A stretch of DNA of 14,811 nt from Pelomicrobium sp036803785 (GCF_036803785.1 NZ_DAIRTR010000077.1:1-14811), one strand, 5' to 3'; counted from the first letter of the stretch, positions 1 through 7,523 are shown. Program-made: numbers and translations. The notes: generated by a model not told the origin, from the sequence alone.

Positions 1-191
1 CAATCCGCCAGATGGTCGAGCTCTCCTTCCACGTAGGCCGCGGCCACCAGGGCGCCGATGGAAGTTCCGCACACCACCTCTGGCTTCACGCCCGCTTGCT
101 CGAGGGCCCGGATCACACCGATGTGGCTCCAGCCGCGGGCCGAACCGCTGCCCAGGGCAAGGCCGATCTTAGGCTGGCGTAGGTTTTTCAT
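1..191 (-). CDS. RssA-like patatin phospholipase, N-terminal part only
   Basis: The minus strand from the ATG at 191 reads about 63 codons and leaves the window at its left edge, so only the N-terminus is seen. It shows the patatin signature. A glycine-rich oxyanion-hole loop lies near residues 13-20 (GSGSARG), followed by HIGVIRALE. The nucleophile elbow GTSIG has its serine at about residue 44. Patatin-family proteins of this RssA/YchK type are serine-aspartate lipid acyl hydrolases; the substrate of the bacterial forms is usually unknown. The catalytic aspartate would lie outside the window. An AGGAAT ribosome-binding site sits 5 bases before the ATG. The gene follows the alpha/beta hydrolase by only 21 bases on the same strand, so the two are probably co-transcribed. 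Family assignment is firm; substrate is not known. Confidence 0.88.
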   Translation of the reverse strand, partial: MKNLRQPKIGLALGSGSARGWSHIGVIRALEQAGVKPEVVCGTSIGALVAAAYVEGELDHLAD

Positions 192-212
192 GGCGTATTC
201 CTGCGCGCCGCG

Positions 213-1034
213 TCAGCGCTGCCCTTGGGCCCAGTTCAGAAACTCCCCGAGGGCGTGCTCCCATTCGGGTCGAACGAAAAAGAAAGCCTCGTTGTGACCG
301 CCTTTCAGCTCCAGAAAGCGCTTGGGCGCTGAGGCGGCGGCGTACAACCGCTCGCCGTGACGAAACGGCACGATTTCATCGTCCCGGCTGTGGGCCACCA
401 GCACCGGGCAAGTGGCGGCCTTTAAATAATCTTGAGTCGGATAACGGATACGGGCAAGCCATTTGACCGGAAGCCACGGATAGACGTCCTGGCCCAGCTC
501 GGGCACCGAGACGAAACCCGACAGGATCACCAACGCCCGGGGTCGAGTGCGAGCGGCGAGCCACGCCGCCACGGCAGCCCCCAGGGACTCGCCAAACAGC
601 ACCACGTCCCCGGGGGCGATGCCCCGCTCCGCTGTGAGGTAGTGCCAGGCCGCCAGGGCATCTCGGTAGGTGCCTTCCTCCGAAGGCTCGCCCTCGCTGC
701 GGCCATACCCTCGGTAGTCGACGATCAGGGTGGCGTAACCCAGGCGGGCGAACATGACCAGAGAGTCCAGCCGGTGGGACAGATTACCGGCGTTGCCGTG
801 GAAGAACAGCACCACGCCCCGGGCTTCGGGTACCGGCACGTACCAGGCGTGCAGGCCTAGGCCATCGTCGGTACGCAGGGTGAGCTCCTCATGGGGAAGT
901 CCCCGGTCCCGTGGTGTGGCCCGGAGCTCTCGCCCCACTTCGGGGAAATATATGAGCTTCTCCTGGGCGAAGTAGGCAACGGCCACTAGGGCGCCGTATC
1001 CCGCCGCCAACAGGAGCAGGAGCTGCAGCAGCAT
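213..1034 (-). CDS. Alpha/beta hydrolase, membrane-anchored (BEM46/ABHD13-like)
   Basis: A 273-residue protein. Residues 3-23 form a hydrophobic leucine/alanine-rich stretch that would act as a signal anchor. An alpha/beta-hydrolase fold follows: an FFHGNAGN oxyanion-type loop at about 78-84, DYRGYGRS at 106-113, and the nucleophile elbow GESLG with Ser150. Asp219 (SRDDEIVP) and His247 (GGHNEAF) probably complete the triad. This arrangement is typical of the BEM46/ABHD13 serine hydrolases, whose natural substrates are mostly unknown. The ATG at 1034 was chosen because it begins the hydrophobic segment. The frame is open further upstream, but that part overlaps the divergent ppa gene. The start has only a weak ribosome-binding site. 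The gene is divergent from ppa and sits 21 bases upstream of the patatin gene, suggesting a small lipid- or ester-related operon. Confidence 0.87.
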   Translation of the reverse strand: MLLQLLLLLAAGYGALVAVAYFAQEKLIYFPEVGRELRATPRDRGLPHEELTLRTDDGLGLHAWYVPVPEARGVVLFFHGNAGNLSHRLDSLVMFARLGYATLIVDYRGYGRSEGEPSEEGTYRDALAAWHYLTAERGIAPGDVVLFGESLGAAVAAWLAARTRPRALVILSGFVSVPELGQDVYPWLPVKWLARIRYPTQDYLKAATCPVLVAHSRDDEIVPFRHGERLYAAASAPKRFLELKGGHNEAFFFVRPEWEHALGEFLNWAQGQR

Positions 1035-1063
1035 TCTTGACCGGGCAACGCAAGCGCTCCCGC

Positions 1064-1098
1064 TATAATAAGTAAGTTCGCTCGAGCCCTCGAGGAGG
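1064..1098 (+). promoter_or_regulatory. Probable ppa promoter and ribosome-binding site in a divergent intergenic region
   Basis: The 70-base gap between two divergent genes contains a perfect TATAAT at 1064-1069. A TTGACC at 1037-1042 could be a -35, but its 21-base spacer is longer than usual, so the -35 assignment is weak. The complement of the same AT-rich patch reads TATTAT, so one patch may serve both directions. A strong GAGGAGG ribosome-binding site lies at 1092-1098, 6 bases before the ppa ATG. Two CTCGAG blocks (1081-1086 and 1089-1094) form a short inverted repeat that overlaps the start of this site. All calls are by inspection only. Confidence 0.5.
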
Positions 1099-1104
1099 TC
1101 CGCC

Positions 1105-1653
1105 ATGAATCTCGACCGGGTGCCGTCCGGCCGTGATCTGCCCAACGATTTCAACGTCATCATCGAGATCCCGATGCACGGGGCCCCGATCAAGTACGAA
1201 GTGGATAAGGAAACCGGCGCCATGTTCGTGGACCGCTTCCTCGCTACCGCCATGCACTACCCGTGCAACTATGGCTACATCCCCCATACTCTGGCGGAAG
1301 ACGGCGATCCGGTAGACGTGCTGGTGGTGAGCCCGATTGCCGTCATCCCCGGCGCGGTGGTGCGCTGCCGGCCCATCGGCATGCTCAAGATGGAGGACGA
1401 GGCGGGCGAGGATGCGAAGCTCCTCGCCGTACCCATCGACCGGCTCTCGGGCATGTACCGGGACATTGAGACGCCCCGGGACCTGCCCGACTTCACCTTG
1501 TCCCAGATCAGCCACTTCTTCGAGCATTACAAGGACCTGGAGCCCGGCAAGTGGGTCAAGGTCCGGGGGTGGGTCGGCCCGGAGGAAGCGAAAGCCGAGA
1601 TCCTGGATGGGGTCAAGCGCTACAACGCGGCGAAGAAAAAACCCGCTTTCTAA
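1105..1653 (+). CDS. ppa: Inorganic pyrophosphatase, family I (soluble)
   Basis: A 182-residue protein of the expected length for a bacterial family I pyrophosphatase, a cytoplasmic Mg-dependent enzyme. It hydrolyses PPi to two phosphates and so pulls nucleotide polymerisation and activation reactions forward. The signature EDGDPVDVLV at residues 65-74 carries the metal-binding Asp66, Asp68 and Asp71. Asp103 and Lys105 (GEDAK) match the next conserved block, and the substrate-binding YGYIP motif is at 56-60. In cells with APS/sulfate chemistry, pyrophosphatase also removes or balances PPi made by ATP sulfurylase. The Qmo operon lies about 700 bases downstream, but ppa is a housekeeping gene and the proximity proves nothing. 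The start is fixed by the GAGGAGG site 6 bases upstream. Confidence 0.97.
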   Translation: MNLDRVPSGRDLPNDFNVIIEIPMHGAPIKYEVDKETGAMFVDRFLATAMHYPCNYGYIPHTLAEDGDPVDVLVVSPIAVIPGAVVRCRPIGMLKMEDEAGEDAKLLAVPIDRLSGMYRDIETPRDLPDFTLSQISHFFEHYKDLEPGKWVKVRGWVGPEEAKAEILDGVKRYNAAKKKPAF

Positions 1654-1696
1654 CGGGCTGCGCCCGGATTCTGGGCCCGGGTCTTGCGCCTAGACA

Positions 1697-2212
1697 ATGA
1701 AGATCTGCATCGTCTCCGACAGCCACGACCGCTCAGAGCTGCTCGCCGCCGCGGTCGCCGCTGCCAAGGAAGAAGGCGCCGCAGCGGTAATCCACTGTGG
1801 CGACGTGATCGGCCCCCATACCCTGCGGGCCCTACTGCCGATCGGGCTTGTGGTGCACGTGATCCACGGCAACAACCTGGGCGACCCGCTCGCCCTGGCA
1901 CGTCTCGCGGCGTCCTCTGAGGGGCGCTTGCATTACCACGGCTCGGATGCCCGGCTGGATCTGGCAGGGCGCCGGGTGTTCGTGGTGCACTACCCAGATT
2001 ACGGCCTGGCGATGGCCACCACCGGGGAATGGGATCTCGTGTGCTGCGGCCACAGCCACCAGGCAGAAATCCGCCGCGTCCGGAATGTCAAAGGCGGCCA
2101 TACCCTGCTCGTGAACCCGGGCACGGTCGCCGGTATCGGCGCCCCCGCGACCTACGCTCTCGGCGATCTGCACCACCTCGAGTTCACCATCCGGCCGCTA
2201 CGCCACGGGTGA
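1697..2212 (+). CDS. YfcE-like metallophosphoesterase
   Basis: A 171-residue calcineurin-like phosphoesterase of the short YfcE/MJ0936 type. All five metal-ligand blocks can be seen: DSHD (Asp8, His10), CGD (Asp36), GNN (Asn59), His98 in VVHYP, and GHSH (His119, His121). The C-terminal LVNPGTVA block is also typical. Members are small cytoplasmic phosphodiesterases active on model substrates or cyclic nucleotides, and the physiological substrate is generally unknown. The gene follows ppa by 43 bases on the same strand and may be co-transcribed with it. No good Shine-Dalgarno sequence precedes the ATG. A CGGGC-TGC-GCCCG hairpin (1654-1666) lies directly after the ppa stop, but no T-run follows it. 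Confidence 0.9.
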   Translation: MKICIVSDSHDRSELLAAAVAAAKEEGAAAVIHCGDVIGPHTLRALLPIGLVVHVIHGNNLGDPLALARLAASSEGRLHYHGSDARLDLAGRRVFVVHYPDYGLAMATTGEWDLVCCGHSHQAEIRRVRNVKGGHTLLVNPGTVAGIGAPATYALGDLHHLEFTIRPLRHG

Positions 2213-2366
2213 CCGGTTCGGCTTGCGCCGTCCATACCGGAAACCGAGTGGCTCTTATCTGCGCATAAGAATTTTGAATCTAATTTGCCTCCGACGTCCG
2301 TGCGGATGGCCTTCCGGCTGGAGTAGAATCGATCGCGATTGCGCCCAAGAACGGCGGAGGAGGAGG
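2213..2366 (+). promoter_or_regulatory. AT-rich leader of the qmoAB-hdrCB operon with an inverted repeat
   Basis: This 154-base gap between yfcE-like and qmoA contains an unusually AT-rich patch (about 2251-2290) for this GC-rich window. Inside it an inverted repeat has 6-base arms, TCTTAT (2253-2258) and ATAAGA (2265-2270), separated by 6 bases and followed by a short ATTTT. It could be a weak terminator for the upstream genes or an operator. A TAGAAT at 2324-2329 is a candidate -10 for the operon, but no convincing -35 stands at the right distance. The leader ends in GGAGGAGGAGG (2356-2366), which gives qmoA a purine-rich ribosome-binding site. The promoter itself is inferred. Confidence 0.4.
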
Positions 2367-3650
2367 ATGACAGGCACCATCGCCACCGAGCAAGCCATCG
2401 TGGTCGTCGGCGGGGGCATCAGCGGCATGACCGCGGCGCTGGAAGCCGCAGAGTGCGGCAAGGAAGTCGTGCTGATAGAGAAGAGTCCCACCCTGGGCGG
2501 CCGCACGGCGCTGCTCTACCGCTATTTCCCCAAGTTGTGCCATCCCACCTGTGGTCTGGAGATCAACCTGCGCCGCTTGAAGGCAAACCCCAAAATCCGG
2601 GTACTGACCCTGGCCGAAGTGACCGGGATTACAGGCCGCCGCGGCGACTATACGGTCACCGTGAAGCTCTCGCCACGCTACGTGAACGAGAACTGCACCG
2701 CCTGCGGCGCCTGTGCGCAAGTCGTGCAGGCGGAAATCCCCAACCCCTACAACTACAACTTGAACACCATCAAGGCAGCCTACCTGCCCTTCGCCATGGC
2801 TTATCCCTTACGTTACGTGCTGGATCCCTGCATCATTGGCACCCCCGATGCGCAAAGAGCGAAAGCCGCCTGTAAGTACAACGCCATCGATCTCGACCAG
2901 AAAGAGCAGGTAATCGAGCTCAAGGCGGGCGCCGTGGTCTGGGCGACCGGCTGGAAGCCCTACGACGCGGCCAAGATCCAGCCCTACGGCTACGACCGTT
3001 TCCCCAACGTCATCACCAGCGTGGAATTCGAGCGCCTCGCCGATCCCCACGGACCCACCGGGGGCAAGATCCTGCGCCCATCGGACGGGCGGGAAGCGAA
3101 GAACATCGCTTTCATCCAGTGCGCTGGCTCGCGCGACGAGAACCACCTGCGCCACTGCTCCCGCATCTGCTGCATGGCTTCCCTCAAACAGACGCAGTAC
3201 GTGCGCGAAGCCTATGGAGACGAGGGTCGCTCCACCATCTACTACATCGACATCCGCGCCATCGACCGACTGGAAGATTTCTACCAGAAGGTGCGCAAGG
3301 ACCCGACGGTAAAGTTCGTGAAGTCCAAAGTAGCCCGCATCGCGGAAGAAAAGAACGGCGACCTAGTACTGCACGGCGTGGACACCGAGGGCTACCACCG
3401 CTACGCCAACACCCACGATCTGGTGGTGCTTGCCATCGGCATGGAACCCAGCGTGCCCGCCGGTGCGATCCCGGCGGAGGTCGTGGCCGACTCCAGTGGT
3501 TTCATCGAAACGACGGCAGACGCTAGTGCGGTCTTTGGCGCGGGCTGTGCCAGCAACGCCCTGGACGTCAACCGGGCAGTGCAGAGCGCCACTGCCGCCG
3601 CCCTGCGGGCGATCCAGGTGGTCAATCGGGCTGCTCGCGCAGAGACTTGA
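2367..3650 (+). CDS. qmoA: QmoA-like HdrA-type flavoprotein
   Basis: A 427-residue FAD protein of the HdrA/QmoA family. The dinucleotide-binding GGGISG is at residues 15-20. The active-site region PKLCHPTCGLEIN (Cys58, Cys62) is characteristic of QmoA. A second block, QCAGSRD through CSRICC, is at 251-269. The C-terminal FAD motif GAGCASNALDVNRAVQSA is shared by HdrA proteins. In known Qmo complexes, QmoA and QmoB pass electrons between the quinone pool or Hdr subunits and APS reductase. The HdrA-type ferredoxin insertion is degenerate: Cys110, 113, 116, 155 and 169 remain, and Val120 takes the place of the fourth cysteine of the first cluster motif. The ATG at 2367 was preferred over an in-frame ATG 48 codons upstream because it has the GGAGG site and begins the FAD fold. 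It is first in a four-gene operon and lies 21 bases from qmoB. Confidence 0.9.
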   Translation: MTGTIATEQAIVVVGGGISGMTAALEAAECGKEVVLIEKSPTLGGRTALLYRYFPKLCHPTCGLEINLRRLKANPKIRVLTLAEVTGITGRRGDYTVTVKLSPRYVNENCTACGACAQVVQAEIPNPYNYNLNTIKAAYLPFAMAYPLRYVLDPCIIGTPDAQRAKAACKYNAIDLDQKEQVIELKAGAVVWATGWKPYDAAKIQPYGYDRFPNVITSVEFERLADPHGPTGGKILRPSDGREAKNIAFIQCAGSRDENHLRHCSRICCMASLKQTQYVREAYGDEGRSTIYYIDIRAIDRLEDFYQKVRKDPTVKFVKSKVARIAEEKNGDLVLHGVDTEGYHRYANTHDLVVLAIGMEPSVPAGAIPAEVVADSSGFIETTADASAVFGAGCASNALDVNRAVQSATAAALRAIQVVNRAARAET

Positions 3651-3671
3651 ATCGATCAGAGGCAAAAACCC

Positions 3672-5891
3672 ATGTCGGAGATGAAGACCGCCGCGTATCT
3701 CTGCCGAGGCTGCGGCATCGGCGAGCGGTTGAGCACCGCCCAGATGGCCCAGGTGGCCCAGAAAGAAGGCAAGATGCAGCTCGTGCGCGAGCACGACTTC
3801 CTGTGCTCCGCCGAGGGCGTGGAGCTGATCCGCAACGACATCGCATCGGGCGTTACCCACGTCGTGATCGCCGCCTGTTCCCGGCGGGCAAAGACCGAAG
3901 CGTTCCACTTTCCCACGGTCGCCTTGGCCCGAGCCAACATTCGGGAAGGCGTGATCTGGAGCCAGCCGGAAGGGGAAGAGCACCGCGAGCTCGCCCAGGA
4001 GATGGCCGACGATTATGTGCGCATGGCTTGCGCCGAAGTGAAGAAAATGAAACAGCCCGCGGGCAATCCCCACGTCGGGCAATCGAAACGGCTGCTGGTA
4101 GTGGGCGGCGGCGTCTCTGGCATGACCGCTGCCCTGGAGGCCTCTCGAGCTGGCTATTCGGTCACCCTGGTAGAAAAAAGCGGCGCCCTGGGGGGATGGG
4201 CGGCGCGGCTGTGGAAGCGGGTGCCCGATCGCGAGCCTTACCGCGACCCCGTGGATACGGGCGTCGGACGGCTCATCGACGCGATCCAACAAGCCCCCAA
4301 CATCGAGGTGCGGCTCAACTCGGTCATCGCCTCCACCAGCGGCGCGCCAGGCAGGTTCACGGTGGAGATCGCCTCCGAAAGCGGCGGCAGTGTCAAAGAG
4401 GAGTTCGGCGCCATTGTTCAGGCGACGGGCTTTACCGCCTACGATCTCGCCAAGCTGCCCCACCTGGGCGGCGGCAAGAGCCCCGACGTGGTGGATCAGG
4501 CCGGGCTGGAACAGCTAGCACTGCAGGCAGCCAAGGACGGCCGGCCCATCCGCCGGCCGTCCGATGGATCCGAGGTCAAGACGGTGGCTTTCGTCCAATG
4601 CGCCGGGCAGCGGGACGAGACCGGTCAGCACTTGCCCTACTGCTCCGGACACTGCTGCGCCACCAGCATCAAGCAGGCGATGTACTTCAAGGACGCCAAC
4701 CCGGAGGTGGACACGGTGGTGATCTACACCGATCTACGGGTACCGGGTAACGGGGAGGACTTCTACCGCAGCGCCCAGGCCAAGGGCGTCACCTTCATCA
4801 AGGGAAAGGTGAACGCAGTGGAAGTGAACGGCGGGCGCTGTAAGGTCAAGTTTCACGACCTGATCCTCAATGACGAGCGCGCCCTGGTGGATGCGGACCT
4901 GGTGGTACTGGCCACGGGCCAGGTCCCGGTATCCGGGGTCGACATTGAAAGGCAGGGAGAGGTCCCGGAGGCCCAGCGCAAGGCCGCTTCGGTTCTCAAC
5001 CTCAACTACCGCCAGGGACCGGATCTGCCCCAACTCAAGTACGGCTTCACCGATTCCCACTTTATCTGTTTTCCTTACGAGACGCGCCGCACCGGCATCT
5101 ACGCTGCAGGACCGGTGCGTCGGCCCATGGACATCGCCCAGGCGATGGAGGATGCCACCGGAGCGGCCCTCAAGGCGATCCAGGCCATGGAGAACGCGTC
5201 CCTGGGGCGCGCCGCCCATCCCCGTTCCGGTGACCTCTCGTACCCCATGGTGCGTCTCGATGGCTGTACCCAATGCAAGCGCTGTACCGTGGAATGTCCC
5301 TTCGGCGCCATCGACGAGGACGAAAAGCGCTACCCGGTGTTCAACGAGAGCCGTTGCCGGCGTTGCGGTACCTGTATGGGCGCCTGTCCGGTACGGGTGA
5401 TTTCCTTCGAAAACTACTCGGTGGACACGGTCGGGGCCCAGATCAAGGCAGTGGACATCCCCGACGAGTTCTCGGAGAAACCACGCATCTTGGTGCTCGC
5501 CTGCGAGAACGACGCCTACCCGGCGCTCGACATGGCGGGTATGGGTCGCCACCACTACAGCGCCTTCGTGCGTGTGATCCCGGTGCGCTGCCTCGGCTCG
5601 GTCAATACCATCTGGGTCACCGACGCCCTGAACGCCGGCTACGACGGTGTGATGCTCATGGGCTGCAAGCGGGGTGAGGACTATCAGTGCCATTTCGTCA
5701 AGGGTTCGGAGCTCGCCAACTACCGCATGAGCAAGATCGACGACACGCTGAAGCAGCTCGCCCTGGAAACCGAGCGGGTTGCCACTTACGAGGTGGCCAT
5801 CACCGACATCACTCGCGTGCCGCGACTCATCAACGAATACGCGGCCAAGATCAACGAGATCGGCCTGAACCCGATGAAGGGCTTCGGCTGA
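3672..5891 (+). CDS. qmoB: QmoB-like flavoprotein with two [4Fe-4S] clusters and MvhD domain
   Basis: A 739-residue multidomain redox protein. The N-terminal HdrA-like domain has cysteines at 11, 14, 45 and 69, likely cluster ligands. The FAD-binding GGGVSG is at 145-150, and the QCAGQRD...CSGHCC block characteristic of HdrA/Qmo proteins follows near residues 313-335. A two-cluster ferredoxin domain contains Cys532/535/538/542 and Cys562/565/568/572. The C-terminal domain resembles MvhD, the subunit that links hydrogenase to HdrA in methanogens, and keeps four cysteines (611, 640, 665, 673) suited to a [2Fe-2S] cluster. HdrA-like plus ferredoxin plus MvhD is the QmoB architecture, and the length fits. 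It acts in the cytoplasm and presumably pairs with QmoA. An AGAGG site is 9 bases upstream of the ATG. The next gene follows after 86 bases. Confidence 0.9.
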   Translation: MSEMKTAAYLCRGCGIGERLSTAQMAQVAQKEGKMQLVREHDFLCSAEGVELIRNDIASGVTHVVIAACSRRAKTEAFHFPTVALARANIREGVIWSQPEGEEHRELAQEMADDYVRMACAEVKKMKQPAGNPHVGQSKRLLVVGGGVSGMTAALEASRAGYSVTLVEKSGALGGWAARLWKRVPDREPYRDPVDTGVGRLIDAIQQAPNIEVRLNSVIASTSGAPGRFTVEIASESGGSVKEEFGAIVQATGFTAYDLAKLPHLGGGKSPDVVDQAGLEQLALQAAKDGRPIRRPSDGSEVKTVAFVQCAGQRDETGQHLPYCSGHCCATSIKQAMYFKDANPEVDTVVIYTDLRVPGNGEDFYRSAQAKGVTFIKGKVNAVEVNGGRCKVKFHDLILNDERALVDADLVVLATGQVPVSGVDIERQGEVPEAQRKAASVLNLNYRQGPDLPQLKYGFTDSHFICFPYETRRTGIYAAGPVRRPMDIAQAMEDATGAALKAIQAMENASLGRAAHPRSGDLSYPMVRLDGCTQCKRCTVECPFGAIDEDEKRYPVFNESRCRRCGTCMGACPVRVISFENYSVDTVGAQIKAVDIPDEFSEKPRILVLACENDAYPALDMAGMGRHHYSAFVRVIPVRCLGSVNTIWVTDALNAGYDGVMLMGCKRGEDYQCHFVKGSELANYRMSKIDDTLKQLALETERVATYEVAITDITRVPRLINEYAAKINEIGLNPMKGFG

Positions 5892-5977
5892 GCCGGCCGA
5901 TGGGAAATACATATGGTGAATAGCAAGGGGTATCCTGAGCGGCCTCCTGCTTTCGACCATCCGCCAAGGAGCATGGC

Positions 5978-6601
5978 ATGGGCGATCTGAACATCGAGGC
6001 CATCGAACGCTACCGCAACAACTTCCTAAGAGAAGTGGAAGAGCGGGTCGAGGAGGGCCATTGGGTCAAGATGTGCATGCAGTGTGGGGTCTGCTCCGGC
6101 TCCTGTCCGTTCGGGCCCCATTGGGCCCATCCGCCCCAAGAGATCTTCATGCTCATCCGGGCAGGCAGGCGCGAGGAAGTCCTGACCTCCGACTCCATGT
6201 GGATGTGCACCTCCTGTTATAACTGCGTGGTGCGCTGCCCGCGCCAGCTTCCCATCACTCAGATTATGCATGGGCTCGCCACCTACGCCCACCGACTGGG
6301 CCTTGCTCCCAAAAACCAGCCCACGCGCAAGTTTTCGGTGCAGTTCTGGGAGAACTGCACCAAGACCGGTCGGGTAAACGAGCTAAAACTCACCTTGGGG
6401 CTGTACTTCAGCGACGGCCTCGTCGCCGGCATCAAGAAAGCTTGGGCGCTACGCCATATCGGTTTTGGCCTGCTACGCGCCAAGCGGCTTAACCCGTTGG
6501 AGCTGATCAAGGGCCACGAGTGCAAGGACAAGAAGGGCATTCACGCGATGCTTAAGAAGGCTTACGAGATCGAGAACCGCAGGAAGGGCTTTACGAGCTG
6601 A
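5978..6601 (+). CDS. hdrC: HdrC-like [4Fe-4S] electron-transfer subunit, soluble
   Basis: A 207-residue protein with two classical [4Fe-4S] motifs: Cys33/36/39/43 (CMQCGVCSGSC) and Cys77/80/83/87 (CTSCYNCVVRC). This matches HdrC and the N-terminal half of QmoC. The remaining 120 residues are basic and helical-looking and contain no credible membrane span. The cytochrome-b-like HdrE half that anchors QmoC in Desulfovibrio-type Qmo complexes is therefore absent. HdrC passes electrons between the flavoprotein and HdrB. An AAGGAG ribosome-binding site (5966-5971) lies 6 bases before the ATG. The 86-base gap from qmoB shows no clear promoter, and the stop codon overlaps the AGGAG site of hdrB, indicating translational coupling. 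The gene could also be labelled a truncated qmoC; the accompanying hdrB favours hdrC. Confidence 0.88.
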   Translation: MGDLNIEAIERYRNNFLREVEERVEEGHWVKMCMQCGVCSGSCPFGPHWAHPPQEIFMLIRAGRREEVLTSDSMWMCTSCYNCVVRCPRQLPITQIMHGLATYAHRLGLAPKNQPTRKFSVQFWENCTKTGRVNELKLTLGLYFSDGLVAGIKKAWALRHIGFGLLRAKRLNPLELIKGHECKDKKGIHAMLKKAYEIENRRKGFTS

Positions 6602-6611
6602 GGAGATCGCC

Positions 6612-7523
6612 ATGGCGAAAAAGGAATATGCTTTTTATCCGGGTTGTTCCTCTCAGTTGCGGGCCTCCGCGTCCAACTACATGGTGTCGGTCAACGCCAT
6701 GTGCAAGGTGCTGGACGTGAAGCTGACCGAGATCCCGGACTGGAATTGCTGCGGCGCCTCCATCGGCTATGCTGGCTCGGGCGAGTTGGCGCGCCACGTC
6801 CTGAACGCCCGCAACCTCGCCCTGTCGGAGCAGCACCTGCCGGGTCAAGACATCGTGGCCACCTGCGCCGCCTGCTGGCTGGGGGCGCGGGAGACAAAAG
6901 AGAAGCTCGCCGCCTCCAGCACCCTTCTCGCCGACACCCAGGAGGCGCTGAAGGAGGCGGGTCTCAGCTACAAGGGCGAGGCCGAAATCCGCCACATGGT
7001 GGAAGTCTTGATCGAGGACTTCGGCTACGAAGCGCTGGGCAAACCTGTGGTGAAACCCCTCGAGGGCATCAAGTTCGCGGGCTACGTGGGCTGCCAGACC
7101 AACCGTCCTTTCGGCATCGCCGGAGAATCCTTCGAAAATCCCATGTACCTGGATCGGCTGGTAGAGACCTTGGGGGGCGAAGCCCTGACCGACTACGATC
7201 AGAAAGTGACCTGCTGTGGCGGTGCCCTCGCCTTCTCCGAGCCAGAAAAGAGTCAGAAGCAGATCAAGGACATCGTGGAATCGGCCTACGACCACGGAGC
7301 CGACATGATCGTCACTCCTTGCCCCCTGTGCCAGGCGAATGTGGAAATCTACCAGTCGGAGATCAACAAACGCTACGGCACCAAGTTCAACATGCCGGTC
7401 ACCTATTACAGCCAGCTCATGACGGTGGCTTACGGGGGCGGGATCAAGGAGGCCGGCCTCGACGGTCAGGTGATTCGAGCAAAAAAGCTGGAAGAGATCG
7501 CGGTGAAGGTGGTGAAGAAGTAG
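6612..7523 (+). CDS. hdrB: HdrB-like subunit with two intact CCG domains
   Basis: A 303-residue protein with two copies of the cysteine-rich CCG domain, the hallmark of heterodisulfide reductase HdrB and related proteins. The first motif uses Cys12, Cys46-Cys47, Cys85 and Cys88; the second uses Cys161, Cys201-Cys202, Cys237 and Cys240. Both fit CxnCCxnCxxC with family spacing, so both noncubane [4Fe-4S] clusters of the kind that cleave CoM-S-S-CoB in methanogens could form. The bacterial substrate is unknown; a disulfide or persulfide acceptor is an inference. An AGGAG site at 6601-6605 overlaps the hdrC stop, and the start is 10 bases past it. The last 20 codons lie inside the 130-base tandem repeat, which duplicates this gene's 3' end. 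Confidence 0.9.
   Translation: MAKKEYAFYPGCSSQLRASASNYMVSVNAMCKVLDVKLTEIPDWNCCGASIGYAGSGELARHVLNARNLALSEQHLPGQDIVATCAACWLGARETKEKLAASSTLLADTQEALKEAGLSYKGEAEIRHMVEVLIEDFGYEALGKPVVKPLEGIKFAGYVGCQTNRPFGIAGESFENPMYLDRLVETLGGEALTDYDQKVTCCGGALAFSEPEKSQKQIKDIVESAYDHGADMIVTPCPLCQANVEIYQSEINKRYGTKFNMPVTYYSQLMTVAYGGGIKEAGLDGQVIRAKKLEEIAVKVVKK

Noticed and set aside
1654..1666. Hairpin after the ppa stop as an intrinsic terminator
   Set aside because: The CGGGC-TGC-GCCCG stem is only 5 bp and no T-run follows. The next gene starts 31 bases later on the same strand.
2223..2366. Longer start for qmoA, 48 codons upstream
   Set aside because: The extension is arginine-rich and runs through the AT-rich leader. 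The ATG at 2367 has the GGAGG site and begins directly at the FAD fold.
3363..4463. Long minus-strand open frame opposite the qmoA and qmoB genes
   Set aside because: It spans the boundary of two well-supported flavoprotein genes and encodes a compositionally biased sequence with no recognisable domain. It is a mirror frame of GC-rich coding DNA.
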